In this document: one piece after another, positions 18,266 to 28,327 of the stretch
Layout: each line of letters starts with the position of its first letter
Numbering within the stretch: position 1 is the stretch's first letter
Source: Flammeovirgaceae bacterium UBA976
Lineage (GTDB): Bacteria > Bacteroidota > Bacteroidia > Cytophagales > Cyclobacteriaceae
Reading direction: 5' to 3'
NCBI GenBank assembly: GCA_002292365.1
Contig: DBBU01000063.1
Coordinates: forward strand, 11,329-61,118
Length of the DNA stretch: 49,790 bases
The notes under the pieces: generated by a model
The model's database searches: none
The model's input: the letters and a program-made list of their open reading frames with translations, nothing else
What the model was told of the DNA's origin: nothing
Translations under genes and position numbers: made by a program

Positions 18266-19768
18266 CTATTTATTTGCGCCCTCGATAAATAATTTTTGCA
18301 ATGCTTTTTTTGTGACTTTACCCATTACATTTCGGGGGAGATCAGTCTGAATTAAATATTTTCGAGGTATTTTGTATCCAGGTAATTTATCTTTTAACCA
18401 TTCCTTTATTGCTGTCGTAGTTTCTTGATCACGGGTCATGATAAGACTTGCCCCTATGATTTCGCCCCATTCCTCATCCGGAATACCTACAACGGCACAA
18501 TCTTCAATAGCTGAATGCTTCCTGAGCACTTCTTCGATCTCCAAAGTAGATATTTTATAACCTCCGGATTTGATGATGTCAACTGAATTTCTACCCAATA
18601 TTTTATAACTACCTTTTTCAAAAACAGCTATATCACCCGTTTTGAACCAGCCATCTATAAAGGATCCTTCGGTTTCGCTTGGTTTCTTCCAATATTCTTT
18701 AAAAACATTGGGCCCTTTGACTTGAATTTCTCCTGATATGCCATCGACTACCGTATGGTTATTTTCATCTGCTATTCTTATCGTAACTCCTGCAAGGGCT
18801 ACGCCAATATGACCAGGCTTTCGAGTTCCCCTATAGGGATTACTTATTGCCATGCCCATTTCGGTCATCCCATATCGTTCTAATAAAGTATGACCACTGA
18901 TCTTCTCCCATTCGTCAAGGGTGGAAATCGGTAAAGCCGCAGATCCCGACACCATCAGTCGAAAATTCTTAAAGGAAGCGGCTATTTTTTGTTGGTCTGT
19001 TGCGGTTAATTCCTTCCAATAATGAATGAGGCGATAATAAATGGTTGGAACGGCCATGAAAAGATTGACCTCTTGTCTACAAAAGACATCGAATACTTTT
19101 TTAACCTCAAATTTCTCTAAAAATTCACAGCAAGCCCCACTCCACAGTGCACAACTTAAAATATTAATGATCCCATGTACGTGATGAAGTGGGAGAATAT
19201 TTAATATGTGATCTTCTTTTGTCCATTCCCATGAAGTCACTAAGGACTTAATCTGAGCTTCAATGTTTTGGTGGGTACTGACCACTCCTTTGGCTTTGCC
19301 TGTAGTGCCACTGGTATAAATGATCATGCCTCTCCGATCAAGGGAAATCTGTGGCAGTCTTGGCTTTTCCTCCCCCACTGACAGCATTACAGCTTCTATG
19401 GGAATTCTTCGTAATTCAAAATCTTGAAATAGAGGCTCAATAAGCGCTCTATAACCATATGAAAAAACCACTGCCTCAGCCTGAGCATCTTCAATGACAT
19501 ACTTTATCGCATCGAAAGGATGTTTGACGCAAAGTGGAACCGCAATGCCGCCTGCACGCCAAATCCCCCATTGAATACATGCGTATTCAAAACTAGGAGC
19601 CACGATAAAAGCAATTCTAGCTTCATTGAGATCTACTTTATCTTCCAAAAGAGCAGAAGCAATTTTTTCTGACTCCTTCAACACTTGCCGATAGGTATAA
19701 TTTCGATGATTATTACGAATCGCAATTCGGTCTAGATGATTAAAAGCATTTTCAATAAGATTGATCAT
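18266..19768 (-). CDS. Acyl-CoA synthetase, malonyl-CoA synthetase-like
   Basis: 500-aa adenylate-forming ligase that activates a carboxylic acid with ATP and CoA. Seen in order: phosphate-binding YTSGTTGKAKG at 151-161, the A5 block ERYGMTEMGMAISNPY near residues 309-324, the A7 block GWFKTGDIA, the hinge GRNSVDIIKSGGYKIS, and the catalytic lysine in PRNVMGKVTKKAL near the C-terminus. The YGMTE-x-x-M-x-x-SNPY form is what I know from MatB/ACSF3-type malonyl-CoA synthetases, so malonate or methylmalonate is the best guess; a medium-chain acid is the alternative. The gene is alone on the minus strand, facing the thiolase. Confidence 0.82.
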   Translation of the reverse strand: MINLIENAFNHLDRIAIRNNHRNYTYRQVLKESEKIASALLEDKVDLNEARIAFIVAPSFEYACIQWGIWRAGGIAVPLCVKHPFDAIKYVIEDAQAEAVVFSYGYRALIEPLFQDFELRRIPIEAVMLSVGEEKPRLPQISLDRRGMIIYTSGTTGKAKGVVSTHQNIEAQIKSLVTSWEWTKEDHILNILPLHHVHGIINILSCALWSGACCEFLEKFEVKKVFDVFCRQEVNLFMAVPTIYYRLIHYWKELTATDQQKIAASFKNFRLMVSGSAALPISTLDEWEKISGHTLLERYGMTEMGMAISNPYRGTRKPGHIGVALAGVTIRIADENNHTVVDGISGEIQVKGPNVFKEYWKKPSETEGSFIDGWFKTGDIAVFEKGSYKILGRNSVDIIKSGGYKISTLEIEEVLRKHSAIEDCAVVGIPDEEWGEIIGASLIMTRDQETTTAIKEWLKDKLPGYKIPRKYLIQTDLPRNVMGKVTKKALQKLFIEGANK

Positions 19769-20072
19769 GGGATTTAGTAATTATGCTTATCTGGGTTTGG
19801 ATGAGGTCTTTGTAAATATCAATAAAACGCACACAACCGTCAAAGTAAAGATAACAAGAAATTAAAATCAATTATAAAATTGAAATGGTAGCTGAGACAT
19901 AGATAAAAAATTCGAAAAGTATCTGTTGATACTGGTCTTGATCAGACAATCTATGGAAGGACAGAACTCAGATTCATTTAGTAAATAATTAAACTGATAC
20001 ATAGGCTTCTTATCAATATATAAATGAGTACCTTAACGGATGATAATAAATAACGTTTAGAATTTAAATAAC
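19769..20072. other. Divergent intergenic region
   Basis: 304 bp between the divergent ligase and sorbosone-dehydrogenase-like genes. I see no full promoter match, hairpin or small gene. Confidence 0.4.
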
Positions 20073-21221
20073 ATGAAGTTCCTGTTTTTTTTAACCCTGC
20101 CTTTTGTTATCCTATCATGCAATGATCCAGCCTCACAGGTCCATTCAAGTCAAACAAGTTTGACTTCAGAAGAAGGCCTCTTTCTTGATTCTCTTGTTAT
20201 GCCAGTGGGCTTTCATGTGGAAGTCTATGGCCGCGTAGACAATGCCCGATCTATGGTCATGAGCCCGGATGGAACGCTGTTTGTCGGCAATAAGGCCAAT
20301 GGTTCCGTTTATGCCCTACAAGACAGAAATAATGATATGAAAGCGGATACGCTATATATAATAGCCAAGGATTTAATCATGCCTAATGGCATTGCCTTCA
20401 AAGATGGCGCACTGTATGTTGCTGAAGTAAATAAGCTATGGCGCTATGATGCTATTGAAGATCGTTTAAATGATCCCAAAGCCACTTTAATATACAATGA
20501 CTTACCTGAAGACAGCCATCATGGATGGAAGTACATCGCTTTTGGGCCAGATGGTAAATTATATGTACCCGTAGGTGCCCCTTGTAATGTTTGCGAAACT
20601 AAAGATGACACCTATTATGCCTCAATTATCAGTATGGATGCCGATGGAACCAATCGAGAGATAGTGGCCAAAGGGGTACGGAATACCGTTGGTTTAACTT
20701 GGCACCCAATAACTGGAGAAATGTGGTTTACGGATAATGGTAGAGATTTACTAGGTGATGACATGCCTTCATGTGAATTGAATCGACTCAGTGCGATAGG
20801 TCAACATTTTGGATTTCCTTATTGCCATGCTGGGCTCATATTAGATCCTGAATTTGGTCAAGATAAAAGTTGTGAAAATTACACCCCTCCAGCATTCAAT
20901 TTAGGGCCACACGTCGCTCCTTTAGGCCTTAAGTTTTACACGGGAAATATGTTTCCTCCTTCTTATAAAAATAAAATAATTATTCCTGAACATGGTAGTT
21001 GGAACCGATCCAAAAAAGCTGGCCACACTGGATATAAACTATCCCTTGTCACCGAGGAGAATGGCGTTGGCATCCATTACGAAACTTTTGTTGAAGGTTT
21101 TTTAAATAAGAGTACGAATACTACTTGGGGACGTCCCGTGGATATTTTGGTACTTGAAGATGGTTCGATACTCATCTCAGATGACAAAAGTGGCACAATT
21201 TATAGGATGAGTTATCTATGA
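20073..21221 (+). CDS. Sorbosone dehydrogenase-like lipoprotein (PQQ sugar dehydrogenase type)
   Basis: 382 aa. N-terminal lipoprotein signal with lipobox ILSC, cysteine at residue 16, so an exported and anchored protein. The body is a beta-propeller of the sorbosone/glucose dehydrogenase kind: repeated blades with DGTLFVGN and FGPDGKLYVPVGAPCNVC, then GVRNTVGLTWHP--GEMWFTDNGRDLLGDD, IIPEHGSWNRS, and a final GSILISDDKSGTIYR. Four cysteines in the middle (CNVC, SCELN, CHAG) may form disulfides. Family members oxidise sugars using PQQ, but many homologues are uncharacterised and no PQQ synthesis genes are in the window. It stands alone. Confidence 0.82.
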   Translation: MKFLFFLTLPFVILSCNDPASQVHSSQTSLTSEEGLFLDSLVMPVGFHVEVYGRVDNARSMVMSPDGTLFVGNKANGSVYALQDRNNDMKADTLYIIAKDLIMPNGIAFKDGALYVAEVNKLWRYDAIEDRLNDPKATLIYNDLPEDSHHGWKYIAFGPDGKLYVPVGAPCNVCETKDDTYYASIISMDADGTNREIVAKGVRNTVGLTWHPITGEMWFTDNGRDLLGDDMPSCELNRLSAIGQHFGFPYCHAGLILDPEFGQDKSCENYTPPAFNLGPHVAPLGLKFYTGNMFPPSYKNKIIIPEHGSWNRSKKAGHTGYKLSLVTEENGVGIHYETFVEGFLNKSTNTTWGRPVDILVLEDGSILISDDKSGTIYRMSYL

Positions 21222-21376
21222 TGAACAAAATATCGATTTACTTCATCATAGCAATAAATCTGTACTCTATGGAACAAGAAATAAGACGATAATCAGAGAG
21301 ACCTAAATACTTTTTTTTTAACTTAGCCGATTTGAATAAATTAATTCCTATCGAATTCTATTTGCTGATGACACAT

Positions 21377-21408
21377 TTTGCATTTTCTTAATTCGCTATA
21401 TATATTGC
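21377..21408 (+). promoter_or_regulatory. Candidate promoter of nhaB
   Basis: TTTG (21377-21380), a 20-bp spacer, then TATATTGC (21401-21408). The -33 is exact and the -7 is close to TAnnTTTG (TAnnTTG form). It would give a leader of about 75 nt before nhaB. Confidence 0.4.
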
Positions 21409-21490
21409 TTTTAAAAATACAATGGAGGATTCTTAAAGAACGTCTAAATATTGATATCAATACTGTAATTCTATAAATAAATAATTTTAT

Positions 21491-22966
21491 ATGGAGCTAT
21501 ATAACTCATTTTTAGGCAACTCACCCCATTGGTATAAAAAAACGATTTTAGCCTTTTTGGTACTCAATCCATTTTTGCTTTTAATCATTGGACCCACAGC
21601 TACCGGATGGCTCATTATTGGTCAATTTATATTGACCTTGGCCATGGCCCTTAAATGTTATCCCCTCCAATCTGGAGGCTTAATAGCGCTGGAAGTGGTA
21701 TTTATGAAAATGACGAGTCCTGAAACAGTATTCCATGAAATAGAGGGAAATTTAGAAGTGCTTCTCTTATTGGTGTTTATGGTTGCCGGTATTTATTTTA
21801 TGAAGCCTCTATTGATGTTCATTTTTGGTAAAATATTTATAAAAGTACGCTCTAAAATTGTGCTATCCCTACTTTTTTGTTTTATCTCTGCTTTTTTAAG
21901 TGCTTTTTTAGATGCCCTCACAGTCACTGCAGTGCTGATCAGTGTTTTTGTTGGTTTTTACCAAGTGTATCACAAAGTTCACTCAAGTCCAAGTGACGAC
22001 AATGGAAGCAATATTCTAGATAAGGAAGAACTAAGTGGGGAAACATTAGACCAATTTAGAAGTTTTTTGAGAAGTTTAGTCATGCATGGAGCTGTAGGTA
22101 CCGCCTTGGGTGGTGTTTGTACCATTGTTGGTGAACCTCAAAATTTATTAATTGGTGAAAAACTAGGATGGGATTTTATGCAATTCTTTTATGCTATGGC
22201 TCCTATTACCCTGCCAGTTTTAGCTTGCGGTCTGTTGACTTGTGTATTATTGGAGTTGAGTGGTAAGTTTGGTTTCGGAGCTAAATTACCAAAACTTGCA
22301 AAAAACATCATCGCAAGTTTTTTGATAGATGAAGATAATAAGAGGTCGAAAGGAGAAAAATACGCCCTGATCATTCAAGCCATTTCTGCTGTATTTCTAA
22401 TTGTGGCTTTAGCCTTTCACCTTGCTCCCGTAGGGCTTATAGGTTTGACTATCATTGTGTTGCAAACTGCTTTAACAGGCATTACTGATGAACATCGCAT
22501 TGGACATGCTTTTGAGGAAGCTTTACCATTTACTGCGTTATTGGCGGTCTTTTTTGTCATCGTAGGAATGATTCACGATTTGCATTTATTCAAACCCATT
22601 ATACAAGCTGTTTTGGAACAAGATAAAGCTATGCAACCCGCCTTATTCTATGCCGCCAATGGCGTATTATCTATGATCAGCGATAACGTTTTCGTAGCTA
22701 CGGTATACATCAACGAAGTAAAGACTGCCTTTGATTCAGGTTTGATCACCAGAAAAGAATTTGAAACTTTGGCCATCGCCATTAACACGGGAACCAACCT
22801 CCCTAGCGTAGCAACGCCCAATGGACAAGCTGCCTTTCTTTTTTTATTGACCTCCGCACTCGCACCGGCCATTAGATTGTCTTATGTTAAAATGATTTGG
22901 ATGGCACTCCCTTATACCATCGTTTTAGGGATTTTAGGCCTTATGGGAGTAGTTTATTTCTTATAA
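21491..22966 (+). CDS. nhaB: Na+/H+ antiporter NhaB
   Basis: 491-aa polytopic inner-membrane antiporter that exports sodium in exchange for protons. It aligns by eye with Escherichia coli NhaB along almost its full length: [125 protein letters not shown] and [34 protein letters not shown] blocks. About 20 residues shorter than the E. coli protein, at the C-terminus. Single gene; presence fits a marine or saline habitat. Confidence 0.96.
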   Translation: MELYNSFLGNSPHWYKKTILAFLVLNPFLLLIIGPTATGWLIIGQFILTLAMALKCYPLQSGGLIALEVVFMKMTSPETVFHEIEGNLEVLLLLVFMVAGIYFMKPLLMFIFGKIFIKVRSKIVLSLLFCFISAFLSAFLDALTVTAVLISVFVGFYQVYHKVHSSPSDDNGSNILDKEELSGETLDQFRSFLRSLVMHGAVGTALGGVCTIVGEPQNLLIGEKLGWDFMQFFYAMAPITLPVLACGLLTCVLLELSGKFGFGAKLPKLAKNIIASFLIDEDNKRSKGEKYALIIQAISAVFLIVALAFHLAPVGLIGLTIIVLQTALTGITDEHRIGHAFEEALPFTALLAVFFVIVGMIHDLHLFKPIIQAVLEQDKAMQPALFYAANGVLSMISDNVFVATVYINEVKTAFDSGLITRKEFETLAIAINTGTNLPSVATPNGQAAFLFLLTSALAPAIRLSYVKMIWMALPYTIVLGILGLMGVVYFL

Positions 22967-23157
22967 AGAAATTATCAAAAATATAAATAAATACCATTTG
23001 GTGTTATAATGATATTAGAATGAATATTTGTTCTGAATTCTATAAAGTGAAGTGATCAGTCTAACTTACAGACATCAATTTTATGTAAATCGCTCATAAT
23101 CACCTATCAATTAATTTTTTCCATAAGAATCGTTTATTATAAAATTCATACCAACTA

Positions 23158-24132
23158 TTGATTCAAATAAAAAACATCACCAAGTCATTTGGTAAAAAAA
23201 AAGTCCTAAACCACATCTCTGGAACTGTTAAAGAAGGTGCGCTCATATCTTTGGTAGGAATGAGCGGTTCAGGAAAAACAACCCTATTAAAAATAATTGC
23301 CGGCTTGATCGAATCTGATTCAGGATCTATTTATTTGAACAAAAAAAAACTTCAGGGACCAAAAGAAAAACTGATTGCAGGTCATGAAGAAATAAAATTA
23401 GTTTTCCAAGATTATGCATTGAAGCCAAATATGTCCGTAGAAGAGAATCTTAACTATGCTCTGCTTGAATATGGAGAGGTTTACAAAAAAAATAGAGTTG
23501 AACAGCTCATCAAAATGTGCGGTTTGGAATCATTGAGACCACAGCATCCTCAAGAACTATCTGGTGGGCAAAAACAACGGGTTGCTTTTGGCAGAGCATT
23601 GGCAAATGAACCGGAAGTTATTTTGATGGATGAACCATTCAGTAACCTAGACCCTTTGACAAAGCAAAATTTATTGATAGAAACTAAATCACTGGCAAAA
23701 AAAACAGGTACCACTGTGATTTTGGTGACCCATGACACCCGCGATGCCATGGAAATCGCCGATGAAATATGGGTTTTAGATAATGGATCGATCACTCAAA
23801 AAGGAAAGCCTAGTGAGGTTTATAAATATCCAAAAACTCCTCAAATTGCACGTCTTTTTGGGATTATAAATCTTCTAAGTGAAAGTGAAAGTCATGAACT
23901 ATTAAATATCAAATGCTCGACTGGAATTTGGATTGAAAATGTAGAAATTAATTCTAAAGGAATGATTAAAGGTTGCGTAAAAGAGGTCATCTTCAATGGA
24001 GGAAATCATAAGTTATTGATTTCCGTTCATCAGGACCTCGATTTGATGGCATTTGATGAGCTAAAGGTCTACCGACCTGGTGATCCCATTCTATTAACTA
24101 TAGATCCAAAAGGAATCATTATTTTTGAATGA
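23158..24132 (+). CDS. ABC transporter ATP-binding protein (PotA/FbpC/MalK type), orphan
   Basis: 324 aa. Walker A GMSGSGKTT near residues 38-46, Q-loop FQDYAL, signature ELSGGQKQR, Walker B VILMDEPFSNLDP and H-loop VTHDTRDAME are all intact. A C-terminal domain of about 90 residues with TOBE-like strands (KGCVKEVIFNGGNHKLLISV, PGDPILLTI) places it with the importer ATPases for iron, polyamines or sugars. The start is a TTG at 23158-23160. No permease or binding-protein gene is adjacent, so its partners are elsewhere or absent and the substrate is unknown. It is followed at 26 bp by a lipoprotein gene. Confidence 0.85.
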   Translation: MIQIKNITKSFGKKKVLNHISGTVKEGALISLVGMSGSGKTTLLKIIAGLIESDSGSIYLNKKKLQGPKEKLIAGHEEIKLVFQDYALKPNMSVEENLNYALLEYGEVYKKNRVEQLIKMCGLESLRPQHPQELSGGQKQRVAFGRALANEPEVILMDEPFSNLDPLTKQNLLIETKSLAKKTGTTVILVTHDTRDAMEIADEIWVLDNGSITQKGKPSEVYKYPKTPQIARLFGIINLLSESESHELLNIKCSTGIWIENVEINSKGMIKGCVKEVIFNGGNHKLLISVHQDLDLMAFDELKVYRPGDPILLTIDPKGIIIFE

Positions 24133-24158
24133 CGTAAGGAAATGATAGGCATCCCGAT

Positions 24159-24935
24159 ATGAAAAGACCTTTAACAAAGTACGTATTCATACTTATCTTG
24201 ATTTATAGTTTGGGTTGTCAGCCTCTAGAAAAAGAAAATGCCGTTAATGATCCTTTTGAGCAGATAAAAGATTCGAAAGCTAAATCCGTACTTATAAAGA
24301 CCATTAAAAATGCAGGTGGTTTGGATACTTGGCAGCGCATCAAAAATCTTAATTATGTCAAACATGGAATCCTCTATTTTTCTGACGGCAGCGTTGAAAA
24401 AGATAATGTTCAGCTTCATCGATATAAATTTTACCCGCAATTTTCAGCTGAAATAACCTGGGAAGAAAATGATCTTCATCACCGTATTACTTACAGTACA
24501 GATGGGGCAAGGCAATTTCAAAACGACATACTTACAGAAAAAGACCCGACGCAAACAGTCATGAGTTCACTCTATGTATTGGGTATGCCTTTTAAACTAC
24601 TAGATGCAGGTACGGTATTAACTGCGCTTGGATCTGTAATTTTACGGAGTGGTCAACAGGCTCATGCCATAAAAGCCGTCTATAACCCCAAAAAAAATAG
24701 TAATCATTCAACTGCAGAAGAATGGATCTATTATTTTGGTGAAAATAACGCTGCCTTTTTAGGATCATTGGTCTTTCACCCTCCCACCTACGCTTATATT
24801 GAAAATCTAAAATTCACAGATCATTTGCCTATCAAATTACCATTGCATAGAAAATCATATCGTACCAATAGACATCGAGAAATCGAATACTTGAGGGCTG
24901 AGTTCCAATACTCTGAATACAAAATCACATTCTGA
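24159..24935 (+). CDS. Uncharacterised lipoprotein
   Basis: 258 aa; I do not recognise the family with confidence. A lipoprotein signal peptide ends in SLGC with the cysteine at residue 20. The mature part contains alternating aromatic and charged strands (NYVKHGILYFSDG, YKFYPQFSAEITWEE, EEWIYYFGENN) suggestive of the LolA/LolB-like half-barrel seen in several Bacteroidota periplasmic proteins. That is structural guesswork. It follows the orphan ABC ATPase gene at 26 bp and precedes the SulP gene by 111 bp, and may be cotranscribed with the former. Confidence 0.7.
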   Translation: MKRPLTKYVFILILIYSLGCQPLEKENAVNDPFEQIKDSKAKSVLIKTIKNAGGLDTWQRIKNLNYVKHGILYFSDGSVEKDNVQLHRYKFYPQFSAEITWEENDLHHRITYSTDGARQFQNDILTEKDPTQTVMSSLYVLGMPFKLLDAGTVLTALGSVILRSGQQAHAIKAVYNPKKNSNHSTAEEWIYYFGENNAAFLGSLVFHPPTYAYIENLKFTDHLPIKLPLHRKSYRTNRHREIEYLRAEFQYSEYKITF

Positions 24936-25046
24936 GAACCATCAATTTTGAATTTGGACAAATCACTCATCCTTCAACTCTTAATCCCTTACAATGGTTA
25001 ACTTAGCTTTTAAAATTCAATTTAACCCCTATTTATCCTGTCTTAA

Positions 25047-26672
25047 ATGGCCATATTAAAATCGCCAAGTTGGCTTCAAGATTATTCTACAACTAAATTA
25101 AAAGGAGATTTTTTTGCTGGACTAACGGTGGGCATTTTGTTAATTCCCCAAAGTATGGCTTATGCCTTAATCGCAGGTCTACCCGTTATTTATGGCTTGT
25201 ATGCCTCCCTCGTTCCTCAAATAATATATGCATTAATTGGGTCGTCTAGAAGGCTTTCAGTTGGGCCCACAGCTATGGATTCATTGCTTATCGCAAGCGG
25301 ATTAGGATTATTGGCAGTCATTGGATCCCAAGAATACATTCAATTAGCAATCATTTTAACCCTCATGGTAGGTGTCATTCAGACTTTTTTGGGTTTTATG
25401 AGAATGGGATTCATAACCCAATTACTATCTAAACCCATCATTAGTGGATTTACCTCTGCTGCTGCCGTTCTAATAGGCCTGAATCAATTGGGGCCCTTAT
25501 TGGGGATCAATATGGAAAAAGGAAATATCATCATCCTATTGACCAGTCTCTCTACAAATTTAGGAAATATCGATATATTAACCGCATTCATAGGTTTGTT
25601 TTCAATTCTATTATTGTCTGCACTTAAAAAGTGGACGCCAAAATTACCGGGAACATTAATCATCGTTCTCACTTCCATTGGGATGGTTCATTTTTTAGAG
25701 CTGCACCTTTCAGGTCTCAATGTCATTGGCGAAATTCCCATGGGCTTACCCCGCTTCAATTTGCCAAAGATAGATCTAGGGCAGATGACACTTCTTTTGC
25801 CTTTGGCACTCACACTCGCACTGATTTCATTCATTGAATCTTTTTCAGTAGGTGAAAACCTTGCCTTACAGTCAAAAGATCATATCGTAAACGCAAATAC
25901 CGAATTGGTCGCTTTAGGGAGTGCTAATTTTATCGGTGCTTTTTTCATGAGCTTCCCCGTTACCGGTGGATTTGGGAGATCTGCGGTAAATTTTAGCGCA
26001 GGAGCTCAAACCCCTTTTTCGGGGGTCATTAGCGCCTGCCTAATCGCATTGACCTTACTTTTTTTTACAGACATTTTTGCGCTCCTGGCTTATCCTGTTT
26101 TGGCCGCAATCATTTTGATGGCTATCAGAAATTTAATTGATTTTAAATATCCTTATGAATTGTCAAGGACGCATTTCCTTGATTTTTTTATGCTTATTTT
26201 TACCTTTATTATTACCCTATTCTTTGGGATGATATGGGGTATTTCCTCTGGAATAGGCCTTTATGTACTCCTACTCTTATACAAATCTATTTTCCCTAAG
26301 ATTCAAGTCAAGCCCTTTGATGAAAAGGAAGAAGCATTACCAGTCCCTCCTGAGAATAGCAAAACTACTAAAAATCACCCCCTGATCATTTTGAAAATTG
26401 ATACTCCCATAATTACCATTAATATCGAATCAATTGAGCAGCAAATAAATCAGCACATGATCTTATCAAATCCTGATAGTCATGGATTATTAATAGACTT
26501 AAGCACTGTTCGATATATAGATAGCAACGGTGTCAAGGGAATTAAACGGCTCATAATGCAATTAAATGAAAAAAATATTAGAATTTTATGGTATTCGCTA
26601 CATCCGCCTTTAGACGCAATCTTTAGTGTAAATAAAATAATTTTTAGACCTATGAAAAAAAACTGTTTTTAA
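25047..26672 (+). CDS. SulP-family anion transporter, C-terminus frameshifted
   Basis: 541 aa as read. SulP (SLC26-like) membrane domain with the signature region GILLIPQSMAYALIAGLPVIYGLYAS near residues 31-56 and about 12-14 membrane helices to residue about 415, then a cytoplasmic STAS domain with LLIDLSTVRYIDSNGVKGIKRL. Substrate could be sulfate, sulfite or bicarbonate. The frame ends at 26672 just after an A8 run (26655-26662). Removing one A would extend it to the TAG at 26716-26718 and add TVFKDSTAAIEFLRKDGN, which looks like a normal STAS C-terminus. The persulfide dioxygenase gene follows closely, hinting at a sulfur anion. Confidence 0.85.
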   Translation: MAILKSPSWLQDYSTTKLKGDFFAGLTVGILLIPQSMAYALIAGLPVIYGLYASLVPQIIYALIGSSRRLSVGPTAMDSLLIASGLGLLAVIGSQEYIQLAIILTLMVGVIQTFLGFMRMGFITQLLSKPIISGFTSAAAVLIGLNQLGPLLGINMEKGNIIILLTSLSTNLGNIDILTAFIGLFSILLLSALKKWTPKLPGTLIIVLTSIGMVHFLELHLSGLNVIGEIPMGLPRFNLPKIDLGQMTLLLPLALTLALISFIESFSVGENLALQSKDHIVNANTELVALGSANFIGAFFMSFPVTGGFGRSAVNFSAGAQTPFSGVISACLIALTLLFFTDIFALLAYPVLAAIILMAIRNLIDFKYPYELSRTHFLDFFMLIFTFIITLFFGMIWGISSGIGLYVLLLLYKSIFPKIQVKPFDEKEEALPVPPENSKTTKNHPLIILKIDTPIITINIESIEQQINQHMILSNPDSHGLLIDLSTVRYIDSNGVKGIKRLIMQLNEKNIRILWYSLHPPLDAIFSVNKIIFRPMKKNCF

Positions 26673-26758
26673 AGATTCAACGGCAGCGATTGAGTTCTTA
26701 AGAAAAGATGGTAATTAGTCCCGAAGAAATTAAAAAATGACAAAAAAAATTCAATGAA

Positions 26759-28156
26759 ATGGTAATTGAACAAATCTATACAGGATGTCTGGCACAAGGG
26801 GCCTACTACGTAGAAAGTGAGGGTGAGGTGGCCATTATTGATCCATTAAGAGAAATTGACCCTTATTTGGAGAAAGTAAAAAAAGAAAAATCGAAAATTA
26901 AATATATTTTTGAAACTCATTTTCATGCAGATTTTTTATCGGGTCATCTAGATCTTGCAAATAAATCAGGAGCTGACATAGTTTATGGTCCTGAAGCTCA
27001 TACGGATTATGACATCATTATGGCCACAGATCACCAAGTTTTCCGTGTAGGAAAAGTAACCTTACAAGCCTTACATACTCCAGGTCATACCCTAGAAAGT
27101 ACTTGCTATTTACTAAGGAATGAAAAAGGAAAGGCTCATGCATTGTTTACTGGTGATACTTTATTTATTGGAGATGTTGGACGTCCTGATCTGGCCATAA
27201 AAACCTCCTTTACAAAGGAAGATTTAGCCGGGATGCTTTATGAAAGTCTTCGAAATAAAATAATGCCTTTGCCAGACGATATCATCATTTATCCTGCTCA
27301 TGGTGCAGGATCTGCCTGTGGGAAAAACATGAGTAATGAAACAAAAGACCTTTTAGGGAATCAAAAGAGGACAAATTATGCCTTAAGGGCTGACATGACC
27401 AAAGTAGAATTTATCAAAGAAGTCACTGAGGGCATCCTGCCTCCACCCCAGTATTTTGCAAAAAATGCACAATTAAATAAATCAGGAATTAAAAGTATAG
27501 ATGGGGTATTAAAACAAGGAATGGTTGCATTGGATATAGACCTATTTGAATCATTAGTCAACCATGAAAAGGCACTTGTATTGGATACTCGAGAACCAGA
27601 GGAATTTGCTCAAGGCCATATACCCAACGCTATTTTTATAGGTATTACGGGAAGTTTTGCTCCCTGGGTAGGTGCTTTGATAAATGACTTGAATCAGCCT
27701 ATTGTTTTCATTGCAAGTAAAGGGATGGAAAAAGAGGTCGTTACCCGACTATCAAGAGTGGGCTATGATCATACACTAGGCTATCTAGAAGGAGGGTTTA
27801 CTGCTTGGCTTAACGCGGGTAAAGATGTAGAAATCATCACTTCAATTTCAGCAGAAACATTCTCAAAGCAATACTCAAAGAAGTCCCTAAATGTAATAGA
27901 TGTTCGTAAACCTGGCGAATTCCAAGCAGAACAAATCAATGGAGCTCAAAACATTCCATTAGACTTCATTAATAGTCATCCGGAATTACTGGATAAACAA
28001 ACCGAATATTATATTTACTGTCTTGGAGGCTATCGCTCTATGATATTTAATTCTATACTCAAATCAAGGGGCTATCATCAGTTGATTGATATTGAAGGGG
28101 GCATCCGCAGTATTAAAGAAACTGAAGTTCCTATGGCTGTAAACCAAATTTCCTAA
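26759..28156 (+). CDS. Persulfide dioxygenase-rhodanese fusion (CstB-like)
   Basis: 465 aa. N-terminal metallo-beta-lactamase domain of the persulfide dioxygenase type: THFHADF-SGH (H54, H56, D58, H63), then HTPGHT, FTGDTLFIGDVGRPDL and IYPAHGAG supply the iron site. Two rhodanese domains follow. The first (about residues 270-360) has IASKGME where the active cysteine should be, so it is a pseudo-rhodanese. The second (about 370-455) has YCLGGYRS with C421. This MBL, inactive rhodanese, active rhodanese order is that of Staphylococcus CstB, which oxidises persulfides to thiosulfate. It lies 40 bp after the restored SulP frame, probably in one operon. Confidence 0.88.
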   Translation: MVIEQIYTGCLAQGAYYVESEGEVAIIDPLREIDPYLEKVKKEKSKIKYIFETHFHADFLSGHLDLANKSGADIVYGPEAHTDYDIIMATDHQVFRVGKVTLQALHTPGHTLESTCYLLRNEKGKAHALFTGDTLFIGDVGRPDLAIKTSFTKEDLAGMLYESLRNKIMPLPDDIIIYPAHGAGSACGKNMSNETKDLLGNQKRTNYALRADMTKVEFIKEVTEGILPPPQYFAKNAQLNKSGIKSIDGVLKQGMVALDIDLFESLVNHEKALVLDTREPEEFAQGHIPNAIFIGITGSFAPWVGALINDLNQPIVFIASKGMEKEVVTRLSRVGYDHTLGYLEGGFTAWLNAGKDVEIITSISAETFSKQYSKKSLNVIDVRKPGEFQAEQINGAQNIPLDFINSHPELLDKQTEYYIYCLGGYRSMIFNSILKSRGYHQLIDIEGGIRSIKETEVPMAVNQIS

Positions 28157-28327
28157 TGATCATTTAAAAACTAACATAAAAGCAATGTTAAGTCCACCTT
28201 AAATATGATGGGATTTCGATTGATCTGCTCATTTACCGATAATTCATCTCCTCAACGATAATATTTAAGCGAATCACTCAACTTCTACTTATTTATAGCT
28301 AATCTTAAAAAAAACTCATATAATTCT

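Noticed and set aside
26655..26668. Programmed -1 ribosomal frameshift at the A-AAA-AAC heptamer in the SulP gene
   Set aside because: A -1 shift leads to a tail unlike a STAS domain. The STAS-like continuation is in the +1 frame, so slippage or an extra base in A8 is the better explanation.
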